Shown here: positions 36,015-43,206 of the stretch, piece after piece
Layout: every line of letters starts with the position of its first letter
Position numbering within the stretch: position 1 is the stretch's first letter
Assembly (NCBI RefSeq): GCF_017498525.1
Contig: NZ_CP071796.1
Location: 1,116,001 to 1,180,000, forward strand
From: Ottowia testudinis
GTDB taxonomy: Bacteria; Pseudomonadota; Gammaproteobacteria; Burkholderiales; Burkholderiaceae_C
Length of the DNA stretch: 64,000 nt
Direction of reading: 5' to 3'
The notes under the pieces: model-generated
Seen by the model: only the letters and a program-made list of their open reading frames with translations
Databases searched by the model: none
Told to the model about the DNA's origin: nothing
Translations under genes and position numbers: made by a program

Positions 36015-37736
36015 TCAGCCCATCCACAGCACCCGGCGCTGCTCATCCCAATCCATTGGGAGCGGCGACATCCGTAGAAGCCGATCGGCACTCAAGCTCG
36101 CCGGGTGATCGCCTGAGCCGATGCGTTTGACCAGATCTGGTGCCATGAACCCCAGATACATCACCCGCGTCATCCAACTCATCGACACCCCTTGTGCCTT
36201 CGCCAACTCTGCCGTGCTGCCCACCTGACCCGTCAGCAACTGATGCACCGCCCGATGCGCGCGCTGCAAAAGCTGCACCAGATGCTGATCCGGCTGGCTA
36301 CAAGCCCGTTGTGCTGCTGATTCATCTGAGCTGGCATCGACCACCAATCGCATCGCCATCCCGCAACGCCTGAGCTGGGCTTGAACGAACCTATGTATCA
36401 CATGCTCGCTATCCGCTGCTGGTTGATCTTGCTTCCCTTCGATCAAAGCTCTCACCTGAATCTGCACATCGAGCTGAGCGTCCCCGATCATCACAGCCTT
36501 GAGAAGCCTCTGAATCACTGTGATCGTTTCAGCGCCATTGCTCGCCTCCAGCTGCGCTGCCCACGCCTTCGCCTGAGCCAGCGTCTGCCGGATCGTGGAG
36601 GGCGCCAGTTGCCCCAGCTGCTTCAAAGCCTGCAGCACCTCGGCTTCATTGCGCAACCACCGCACCAGCTCTTGCACCACCAGCGCCTCCAACTCCTGCG
36701 CCGGAATGCGCAGCACCTCGCGAACTGAGCCGATCTCCTCTTGAATGGCCTCCTGCACCTTCGTGCCGTGGATGTAATATCGATAGCGCTTACCCGCCTT
36801 GTTGGCATGGCTCGCGATCAGCGGGTTGCCATCCTCATCCCATACTAGCCCCGCGAGCAGACTCGGCTCCTTGGCATGCGTTCGCGTCTTTTGGCCCTGC
36901 TGGTTCGATTGAAGCTGCGCTTGCACCTCATCCCACAAGTCCTGACCCACGATCGCCGGATGGTTGCCTTCGTAGCTAGTCTCCTTGTGCGGGATCCGAC
37001 CGATGTAAATCGGATTGGACAGAATCCGGTACAGGTGCCCTCGACTGAACGGGCGATTGCCGCCCTGATCAGCTCGGTGGGTGTTTCTGGCTGGCGTGCG
37101 CCAGTCTCTGCGCTCCAGCTCGGCTTTGAGCCGACTCACGCAGCCCAACTCCAGATACAACTCGAAGATCGCCACGATCCGTTCAGCCTGCTCGGGCACT
37201 GGCACCAGCGTTCGACCCTCGGGCCGATAGCCCACCGGAGGAATGCCACCCATCCACAAGCCCTTCTGCTTGGACGCGGCAATCTTGTCCCGAATACGCT
37301 CGCCGGTTACTTCGCGCTCGAACTGGGCAAATGACAGCAGCACGTTCAGCGTGAGACGGCCCATGGATGTCGTGGTGTTGAACTGCTGGGTTACCGAGAC
37401 GAAGGACACCCCTTGGGCATCGAACAGTTCGACCATCTTGGCGAAGTCCGCCAGTGAACGCGTCAGGCGATCGACCTTGTAAACCACCACGACTTTGACC
37501 TTGCCCAGGGCAATATCGGCCAGCAGTCGCTGTAAGGCCGGTCGTTCGGTGTTGCCACCCGAGAAACCGCCGTCGTCATAAACACTGGGAACGGCTTTCC
37601 AGCCCAGCGCCTTCTGACTCAGTATGTAGGCTGCACAGGCTTCACGCTGGGCATCAAGCGAATTGAAGTCCTGCTCCAGCCCTTCTTCGGACGATTTGCG
37701 GGTGTAGATGGCACAGGGTAGCGAAACGGGTTTCAT
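36015..37736 (-). CDS. Large serine recombinase
   Basis: 573 aa. The resolvase N-domain has YTRKSSEEGL with the catalytic Ser at 15 or 16, the SLDAQREAC helix and VYKVDRLTRSL with the active-site Arg residues. A recombinase domain (PPVGYRPEG to NPIYIGRI) and a zinc-ribbon-like/coiled-coil region follow. The C-terminus has a helix-turn-helix-like QGVSMSWMTRVMYLGF segment. Such enzymes integrate or excise mobile DNA without accessory integrase. It is the last gene of a five-gene operon with ATGA/GTGA overlaps. It could drive movement of the surrounding island. Confidence 0.92.
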   Translation of the reverse strand: MKPVSLPCAIYTRKSSEEGLEQDFNSLDAQREACAAYILSQKALGWKAVPSVYDDGGFSGGNTERPALQRLLADIALGKVKVVVVYKVDRLTRSLADFAKMVELFDAQGVSFVSVTQQFNTTTSMGRLTLNVLLSFAQFEREVTGERIRDKIAASKQKGLWMGGIPPVGYRPEGRTLVPVPEQAERIVAIFELYLELGCVSRLKAELERRDWRTPARNTHRADQGGNRPFSRGHLYRILSNPIYIGRIPHKETSYEGNHPAIVGQDLWDEVQAQLQSNQQGQKTRTHAKEPSLLAGLVWDEDGNPLIASHANKAGKRYRYYIHGTKVQEAIQEEIGSVREVLRIPAQELEALVVQELVRWLRNEAEVLQALKQLGQLAPSTIRQTLAQAKAWAAQLEASNGAETITVIQRLLKAVMIGDAQLDVQIQVRALIEGKQDQPAADSEHVIHRFVQAQLRRCGMAMRLVVDASSDESAAQRACSQPDQHLVQLLQRAHRAVHQLLTGQVGSTAELAKAQGVSMSWMTRVMYLGFMAPDLVKRIGSGDHPASLSADRLLRMSPLPMDWDEQRRVLWMG

Positions 37737-38044
37737 GGGGAACTGTGCTTTCCGGTGTCAGAAGGCAGTCGGTTGCGGTCCACCCGGTAGCTGCGCAAGT
37801 GGTAGCGGCGATTCCCGGTTTCCCGATCCGGCTGCACTTCAATGTCCAGGGCAATCCAGCGCTGGCCGAGTCGAGAGACATACCCCCGCACCCAGCTGGC
37901 TTTCCAACCCGTCATCGAAACCAGCTCTGCCACATCCACCCCTTCTTCTCGAGCCAGCAGACGCAGCAGCAGGCGGAACTTGTGCACGGCACTGGAGCGC
38001 AGGCGGGGGTTGGGGGCATCAGGAATTCCCGTTCGAGGGCTCAT
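37733..38044 (-). CDS. Small winged-helix-like DNA-binding protein
   Basis: 103 aa, overlapping its neighbours by ATGA on both sides. The core KFRLLLRLLAREEGVDVAEL, SMTGWKASWVRGYVSRLGQR resembles the DUF3489 winged helix (TGW...SVRG), which also occurs three genes upstream. The C-terminus is basic and Ser-rich. I infer DNA binding, possibly as a partner of the recombinase. No characterised homologue is known to me. Confidence 0.7.
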   Translation of the reverse strand: MSPRTGIPDAPNPRLRSSAVHKFRLLLRLLAREEGVDVAELVSMTGWKASWVRGYVSRLGQRWIALDIEVQPDRETGNRRYHLRSYRVDRNRLPSDTGKHSSP

Positions 38045-38559
38045 GCTGATGCCTCCTCATTTCTCGGACGGACTATGCTGCCGGTGCCGCTCCTAGCACC
38101 TACCTTGCCCTTCAAGCCGAAGAACACCGGCCCCGACCACGGCGTGCCGGTGATCGCTTTGGCCACCGCGCTCAGGCTCTTGAATGTCTGGGTTTGATAG
38201 CGGTAACCCGACCCCGAAGCCAGCACCTCCACTTCATGGGTCACCCCTTGCCATTCCCGGATGAGCCGGGCATCCGGAGAAACGTTCTGCGTCTGTCCAC
38301 TGGCGCTCAGCAGCCGCCCGATCTGCCGCAGGGACTGTATCGGCGTAGGCGGCCGTTGCCCCTGCGATGCTGCCTTGGCTTGCATCTGCAGTTGCCAGCC
38401 CAACGCCAGTTTCAGGAAGGTCTGGCGCGAGCGTGCAGGCGCCGGGATGCCAAACACGTGTTCAAAGCGCTGGGCCAGTGCTTCGCGGTCCAGGTTTTCC
38501 AGCGCCTGTAGTCGCTCGGCGACTGGCGTCAAGGATGAATTCATCAACATCCTGCTCAC
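38041..38559 (-). CDS. DUF2924 family protein
   Basis: 172 aa. The block TFKSLSAVAKAITGTPWSGP then VFFGLKG is the DUF2924 hallmark. The N-terminal half (ARSRQTFLKLALGWQLQMQA) is also typical. Its role is unknown; the family nearly always lies next to serine recombinases of phage-like islands, as here. The start is GTG 38559, overlapping the DUF4124 stop as GTGA; internal ATG codons three and five residues later are possible. Confidence 0.85.
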   Translation of the reverse strand: MSRMLMNSSLTPVAERLQALENLDREALAQRFEHVFGIPAPARSRQTFLKLALGWQLQMQAKAASQGQRPPTPIQSLRQIGRLLSASGQTQNVSPDARLIREWQGVTHEVEVLASGSGYRYQTQTFKSLSAVAKAITGTPWSGPVFFGLKGKVGARSGTGSIVRPRNEEASA

Positions 38560-39077
38560 CGCCCCATCCGCGCCATCATGAATTCCTTGGTGCGCGTGAT
38601 GTCCTCAAAGTGGCGTTTGATGGTCGCCAGTTCCCCCATGGCCTGACGGGCATTCGTATCATCCTGCAGCAACTCCTGAATGCGCGTGCCAATCTGCACA
38701 TAGTCCCCGCCGGGCACCAGCTTGAGCATGAAGGCCTTGCAGGCTTTGTTTTCTGAAGGGGTGACTTTGAGCTCCCATTCGCAGTCGCGGCCCAGGACAC
38801 GGATGTGATCGAGCAGGGCCGAGACCTTGAGGATGTCCTGCTGGAAGCTGCCTTGCCAGGCGATGGGCTCGGGCGGAGGAGGGTTGCGCGCGGCAGTGGC
38901 CAGTTCCTGCTGGCGTTGGCGGGCCTTGGCATTGCGGTCATCCAAGGCTTTTTGTGCGCCGCTGCTGCAGGGGTGATCTTGGTACTGGATCTTGCCGTTG
39001 ACCGTGCAACGGTACACATCGGCGTTGACTGCCGTGCACAGGATCATGGTCAGGACAGCGAACAAGATGCGCTTCAT
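38556..39077 (-). CDS. DUF4124-type secreted protein
   Basis: 173 aa with a signal peptide (MKRILFAVLTMILCTAVNA) followed by the DUF4124 block DVYRCTVNGKIQYQDHPCSS. The remainder is helical and charged, with two further Cys (RDCEWEL, NKACKAF). The family is periplasmic and of unknown function. Its place inside a recombinase operon, overlapped on both sides (ATGA and GTGA), is odd for an envelope protein. ATG 39077 overlaps the upstream stop. Confidence 0.78.
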   Translation of the reverse strand: MKRILFAVLTMILCTAVNADVYRCTVNGKIQYQDHPCSSGAQKALDDRNAKARQRQQELATAARNPPPPEPIAWQGSFQQDILKVSALLDHIRVLGRDCEWELKVTPSENKACKAFMLKLVPGGDYVQIGTRIQELLQDDTNARQAMGELATIKRHFEDITRTKEFMMARMGR

Positions 39078-39529
39078 TGCGCACCTCCGGCCGTCGAAGC
39101 GGCTGCACCCTCCCGGATCCAATAGACGGTGCCCTGTTCACCGCGCTGGTGATCAACCACCAGCTGCAGCTTCTTGCGCAGCACGCCGCTGATGAAGCCG
39201 CGCACCGAATGCGCTTGCCAGCCCGACAGATGCATCAGCTGCTCAATCGTGGCACCGCTCTGGTGCTTCAGGGCGGTGATCAAGCGGGCTTGGGTGGTGT
39301 CGCGGGAAGCGGTGCTGGGTGCAGCCGCCGTGGGAGCGGCTGCGGTGCAGGACTGTGGTTTGGGGAGTGCCGGTTTCGCCATGGGCTTGCTGACCTTGGC
39401 TGGTACAGCCGCTGCAGGGTGAGCTGAGCGGGGCGGCTTGCTGACGGCGGGTTTGGCTGTGCGGGCCGAGGGCGGGGCTTTGGGCTTGTGGGTTTTACGA
39501 ACTGGCGGGGTGGTGGTTTTGCGAGTCAT
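39074..39529 (-). CDS. DUF3489 domain protein
   Basis: 151 aa. The first 85 residues are a basic, Pro/Ala/Lys-rich tail; the C-terminus is the DUF3489 winged helix (ARLITALKHQSGATIEQLMH, LSGWQAHSVRGFISGVLRKK, TVYWIREG). It is a presumed DNA-binding protein. It is the first gene of the operon, so its promoter should lie between 39530 and about 39680. ATG 39529 is preferred over the frame start at 39559. Confidence 0.85.
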   Translation of the reverse strand: MTRKTTTPPVRKTHKPKAPPSARTAKPAVSKPPRSAHPAAAVPAKVSKPMAKPALPKPQSCTAAAPTAAAPSTASRDTTQARLITALKHQSGATIEQLMHLSGWQAHSVRGFISGVLRKKLQLVVDHQRGEQGTVYWIREGAAASTAGGAQ

Positions 39530-39576
39530 GAGCGTGGCCTTTGAGGTGAACACCGGCACCGTGTCGGTGGGTCACC

Positions 39577-39610
39577 AGTAACGCTCTATGTCCTCTTACT
39601 ATCAAGTTGA
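39577..39610. repeat. Direct repeat, left copy
   Basis: agtaacgctctatg is shared (13 of 14) with 42763-42776 in the same orientation; the following 20 bases match less well. The pair brackets the module at 39686-42696. It could be a recombination site core or a shared promoter element. Confidence 0.45.
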
Positions 39611-39685
39611 TTCGCGGCGATGGCGTGCATCTTTTGCGGGGGGGCGGCGCTGTCCGACTACACCGTCACCCAAATCGGACAGGCT

Positions 39686-40777
39686 TCAGGATTCCTCGCG
39701 GGGATGAGCCAGCTGCTGGGCCATGGCTTCGATCACGTCGCGCAGTTCGAGTGGCTTGAGCCAGGGGGCAGGAATGACCGATGTTCCCCACTTCGCACCC
39801 AGCAACTGCCCGGTGATCGAGCCGGTCGAATCGCTGTCACCATCATGGTTAACGGCCAGCCGGAGTGCACCGGCAAAGTCACTGGCGCCCAGCGCACAGT
39901 ACAGCGAGATCGCCAGTGCTTCCTCGGCCACCCAGCCTTCGCCCAGCTGCGCCAGGGTGTTCGGGCATGACGGGCGATCTTGTGCCAGATCCACGGCTTT
40001 CTGGATGGCCTGCCGGGTTTCTTCAGTGTGAGGGTGATCCTGGAGCTGATCCAGTGCTGCTTCAACGGCTTGATCCAGCGTAGCGCCCCACACCAGATGC
40101 AACACCATCACGGCCAAACAGCCAGCTGTCCATTGGCCGGTGGGATGGCCATGGGTCAGAGCAGCTGCTTCTGCGGCATCTTGGAACGTCTTCTCAGCAA
40201 CTCCTGGCAGGTGCTCTCGATCCGAGATCAGCGCGGCATGCAGAAGCCCGATGGGCGCCACCCGCATCACCCCACCGCAGCCCTTGCTGTCGTTGCGGGC
40301 CGGATCGCCTGAACTTTGCATCTGCTGTAGCGCTTCCAGACAGGTGATGCCCGGAGCGCGCCGGGCAAACAGGCGCCGACGCCGGATCAGGCCGTCTTTG
40401 GGGCCGTATTGCTGCAATGCATGCGCCACCCCTTGCGTACGCAACCAGCGCTGGTAGGCATAGCCCATGACGGAAGGCGTGTGGCAGATGCCTTTGCTGC
40501 AGTAGCGCTGCCAGGCCTGCAGGATGCCCTCGGCGGTGAACAGGGTCATCTGGGTGTCGTCTGTGATGGCGCCGAGGCGGCCATAGGCGGGGGCGTAGTC
40601 CTGAATGCCTTCAGGGCCGAAGCGCTTGAGAATTTCTGCACGCGACATGAACTCCACCGGCGCACCCAGCGCATCGCCGACGGCACCGCCGAGCAGGCAG
40701 GCGCGGATGCGATCCGCGCGGGTGTCGGGGGATGGGTTTTGAAGAAGTTTGGGTTGAGGTGTTTGCGCGGAGGTCAC
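39686..40777 (-). CDS. ADP-ribosylglycohydrolase family protein
   Basis: 363 aa DraG/ARH3-like hydrolase that removes ADP-ribose from proteins or nucleic acids. Metal-binding motifs are present: GGAVGDALGAPVEF and the ITDDTQMT block near residue 70 and NHDGDSDSTGSITGQLLGA near 310, both Asp-rich as the family needs. Its start overlaps the stop of the upstream nuclease-like gene (ATGA). In a defence context such an enzyme could reverse toxin-made ADP-ribosylation or act on NAD-derived signals. A host housekeeping role cannot be excluded. Confidence 0.88.
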   Translation of the reverse strand: MTSAQTPQPKLLQNPSPDTRADRIRACLLGGAVGDALGAPVEFMSRAEILKRFGPEGIQDYAPAYGRLGAITDDTQMTLFTAEGILQAWQRYCSKGICHTPSVMGYAYQRWLRTQGVAHALQQYGPKDGLIRRRRLFARRAPGITCLEALQQMQSSGDPARNDSKGCGGVMRVAPIGLLHAALISDREHLPGVAEKTFQDAAEAAALTHGHPTGQWTAGCLAVMVLHLVWGATLDQAVEAALDQLQDHPHTEETRQAIQKAVDLAQDRPSCPNTLAQLGEGWVAEEALAISLYCALGASDFAGALRLAVNHDGDSDSTGSITGQLLGAKWGTSVIPAPWLKPLELRDVIEAMAQQLAHPREES

Positions 40778-41985
40778 AGGCTGTTGAAGATGTCAATGAG
40801 GGTGTGGGTGTGTGCCAGCCATTTGTCTGGTTTGACATAGGGGTAGCCTTTGAGCTGCTCGGCCGTAAAGTGCCAACCACAACGCTCTTGCAACTGTTGA
40901 ACCAAGCGCGTGAAAGTGTCTTGCATGGCCGGTGGACTGTTCGGGTAACACTCCAGGTTCCAGTAGCCAAAGGAGATTCCGATGGCCCCATCCGCACAGA
41001 GTTGAATGAGATTGCGTTTGGTCTGCTTGTGCGGCAGCACCAGATTGGCCGTCTTGAGAAATTTCCAATAAGGCTGATTCTCTTCGGGCGTATGTGACCA
41101 GGCATCCAGCAGCGTCTGTATGGCCGTCCGGGTCGCCTCGGGCAATGCGCCTTCTGCCAGAGCTGCCAGGAAGGCTTCTTCTCCGCCAGTGCTGCCTCCG
41201 CCCATGGCATTGACCACTTCCTGCCGGGATGCCCTTTTGGCGACCCGGGCCTGTTCGGTGTAGCCAAACACCCGCGGCACGATGATGCGCTGATCTTGGG
41301 GCAAGCCGGCTCCAGCACCCTCGGCCATCCGGTATTGCCGGGCTTCGACCAGCAGCACCTCGGTGGCGTTGAGCTGCTTGTTCAGAAAGTCGACCAGACT
41401 GGGAAGAGACGGAGGTGCCTCTTCCAGAAAGAAGATCAGCCGGATCTTGGCATCGCGCAGATTGGCCTGAACCTGCTGGAAGAAGGCCTCCGGGTCGGAA
41501 ACGGCGGTGTGGGTCGTGATCCAGCTCTGCAGGGCTTCAGAGCCCAAACTCTTCTCGGCCCGGGCACGCATATCCACTGCATCCCAGTAGTGATGCCCGT
41601 TGGCCGCGTATTCGATCATCTGGGCCACGACTTCCCGGCGGGAACGCGTGTCCAGCATGCGTTTGCATTCCACAAAGGTGGGAATGGCCAGGTGATCCAC
41701 AAACAGCACATCCAGGCTCCAGCGATCCACCCCATTGGTGGGATCGGGCACGGGCATTTCTTCCTGGATCAGCAGCCACCGGGGTGGATCGTCGGGATTG
41801 ATCTGCCGGCTGGGCAGCAGACCGGGGTGGCGCACCAGCAGGCTTTGCAGTTCGGCAGCTTCGTTGCGGCAGTGGTGCGGTGCCAAAGGCATCAGGCCCT
41901 GACTGCCGGCCAGAAAGACTTCGCCAGGCAAAGGGAGGGGGATAGTTGTAGACGGTGCAAACGGGATGGGTGAAGAAGTTTCCAT
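40774..41985 (-). CDS. Putative PD-(D/E)XK nuclease-like protein
   Basis: 403 aa, unnamed. Residues 45-145 fit a restriction-endonuclease fold: an acidic EAAELQSLLVRHPGLL helix, then RWSLDVLFVD (Asp) and IPTFVECKRM (ExK), followed by RREVVAQMIEYAAN helix. A conserved-looking second section (KIRLIFFLEEAP) and a C-terminal domain with KFLKTANLVLPHKQ and YPYVKPDKWLAHTH follow. It overlaps the ADP-ribosylglycohydrolase start and follows the 114-aa gene by 33 bases. I infer a nuclease effector; no activity is known. Confidence 0.65.
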   Translation of the reverse strand: METSSPIPFAPSTTIPLPLPGEVFLAGSQGLMPLAPHHCRNEAAELQSLLVRHPGLLPSRQINPDDPPRWLLIQEEMPVPDPTNGVDRWSLDVLFVDHLAIPTFVECKRMLDTRSRREVVAQMIEYAANGHHYWDAVDMRARAEKSLGSEALQSWITTHTAVSDPEAFFQQVQANLRDAKIRLIFFLEEAPPSLPSLVDFLNKQLNATEVLLVEARQYRMAEGAGAGLPQDQRIIVPRVFGYTEQARVAKRASRQEVVNAMGGGSTGGEEAFLAALAEGALPEATRTAIQTLLDAWSHTPEENQPYWKFLKTANLVLPHKQTKRNLIQLCADGAIGISFGYWNLECYPNSPPAMQDTFTRLVQQLQERCGWHFTAEQLKGYPYVKPDKWLAHTHTLIDIFNSL

Positions 41986-42018
41986 GGGATTGGCTGATGT
42001 CAGAAGATGGCAATGGAT

Positions 42019-42363
42019 TCAGGATGCGGTCACGCCCAGCGCATGCCACCGATCCAACTCGGAGGCCTTCAAGGGCGTGTGGTCGTGAAAGGCCAGTACC
42101 CGCTGCCGTATTGCGGAAATGAAGTCGGGGTGAACTTCGCTCGGATACAACATGGGCCAGCCTCTGTTGATACGGGAAATGGCGGCGTCCAGCGAAGGCA
42201 ACCAGGGCAGATCGACCGGGTCGCCCTGATCGGGCTCGTCCCAGATGCTGTGGCTGTGAACGCGAAACTGCCAGCCCGTAGGCAACGGCTGGCCTTCGAT
42301 CCGATAGCCACCGCCTTCGCCGGACAGGCGCAGGATGGTGTGGACGGGAGCGGATGCGGACAT
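42019..42363 (-). CDS. Hypothetical protein, 114 aa
   Basis: ATG 42363; sequence begins MSASAPVHTILRLSGEGGGY and includes GWQFRVHSHSIWDEPDQGDP and LDRWHALGV. No domain is recognised; acidic and aromatic residues are frequent and there is no signal peptide or membrane segment. It is first in the operon with the nuclease-like and ADP-ribosylglycohydrolase genes. A perfect palindrome lies 16 bases upstream of the start, so expression is probably controlled by the divergent XRE regulator. Confidence 0.7.
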   Translation of the reverse strand: MSASAPVHTILRLSGEGGGYRIEGQPLPTGWQFRVHSHSIWDEPDQGDPVDLPWLPSLDAAISRINRGWPMLYPSEVHPDFISAIRQRVLAFHDHTPLKASELDRWHALGVTAS

Positions 42364-42378
42364 GACGAGACAGAAACT

Positions 42379-42392
42379 CCAACTATAGTTGG
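42379..42392. promoter_or_regulatory. Operator-like palindrome 1
   Basis: ccaactatagttgg is a perfect 14-bp palindrome, placed 16 bases before the start of the 114-aa gene and between the divergent genes. Confidence 0.65.
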
Positions 42393-42421
42393 ACGACAAA
42401 TGTAGCCGGTTTGCCGATGCT

Positions 42422-42437
42422 GCTCACTTTAGTGGGC
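42422..42437. promoter_or_regulatory. Operator-like palindrome 2
   Basis: gctcactttagtgggc shares the ACT-xx-AGT core with palindrome 1. It ends 7 bases before the GTG start of the XRE gene, so a bound regulator would block its own initiation. Confidence 0.55.
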
Positions 42438-42444
42438 GCATCAG

Positions 42445-42696
42445 GTGGAGTTGGAAACCGGGTTTGGCAAAGTCCTGCGCAAACTGCGCGAGGAGCGTGA
42501 ATTGACGCAGGAGGCGCTGGCCTTCGAGGCGGGGATTTCGCGCAACTATGTCAGCCTGATGGAACTGGGGCAGAAGTCGCCGAGCTTGCGGACATTGCAG
42601 GCGCTGAGCAATGCGCTGGGGGTGTCACTGACCGTGTTGATGCAGCGGCTGGAGAGTGAGTTGGCGCAGGGGGCTAAGGCGGCGCGCAGGCGGTGA
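42445..42696 (+). CDS. XRE-family transcriptional regulator
   Basis: 83 aa, almost entirely an XRE helix-turn-helix: LRKLREERELTQEALAFEAG, ISRNYVSLMELGQKSPSLRT, then NALGVSLTVLMQRLE. Size and sequence resemble controller (C) proteins of restriction systems. The GTG start lacks a clear ribosome site and is close to a palindrome, consistent with a leaderless or autoregulated message. It is divergent from the nuclease-like operon, which it probably regulates. Confidence 0.85.
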   Translation: MELETGFGKVLRKLREERELTQEALAFEAGISRNYVSLMELGQKSPSLRTLQALSNALGVSLTVLMQRLESELAQGAKAARRR

Positions 42697-43206
42697 TTGG
42701 GTGTTGGGGCAATACGATGTTTGTTCATGAAGGTCACTGGCCGGGAGTCAAGGGGGGTCGGTAGTAACGCTCTACGGGGCAGAAATAGCAAGTCAAGAAA
42801 GCAAGCAGTGGCAGGAAGCTGACGGCAATTGCAGGCGCGTAGGGCTTCGGGGAGTCGAGTCTTTGAACTGCTGATAGGTTAGCGAGAGATGGGCCATAGG
42901 GTCGTAGCGCAGGCGCGGACACGAAAACGGTGCGGGAGACTGCTGCGCAGTGTCTGCAGTCCACCATCACCACCGGCCGAACGTACGTTGAAAGCCACCA
43001 AGCGGTCACTGGGCCATGGACGATGGCGGTGCAAAAAATCTAAACGAGGTGTAGCGGCCGCACAGAGTTGCCCTAGCCGTGCGTACCTTACTTAGCAAGA
43101 AGAATCTTATCCGCCCCGTTGAGCACAGGAGTCCCGCGTCAGGGGCAACAACACAGCCCTCTTGGAAGTTTCCACAGCGGCGGTTTTACTAAGACGGTCT
43201 GAAGAA
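42697..43206. other. Non-coding gap between the XRE gene and the ABC-3C operon
   Basis: About 510 bases, no recognisable gene on either strand. It holds the right copy of the direct repeat. The remainder has no repeat or clear hairpin that I could assign. Confidence 0.45.
42763..42796. repeat. Direct repeat, right copy
   Basis: agtaacgctctacg, partner of 39577-39610; see that entry. Confidence 0.45.
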
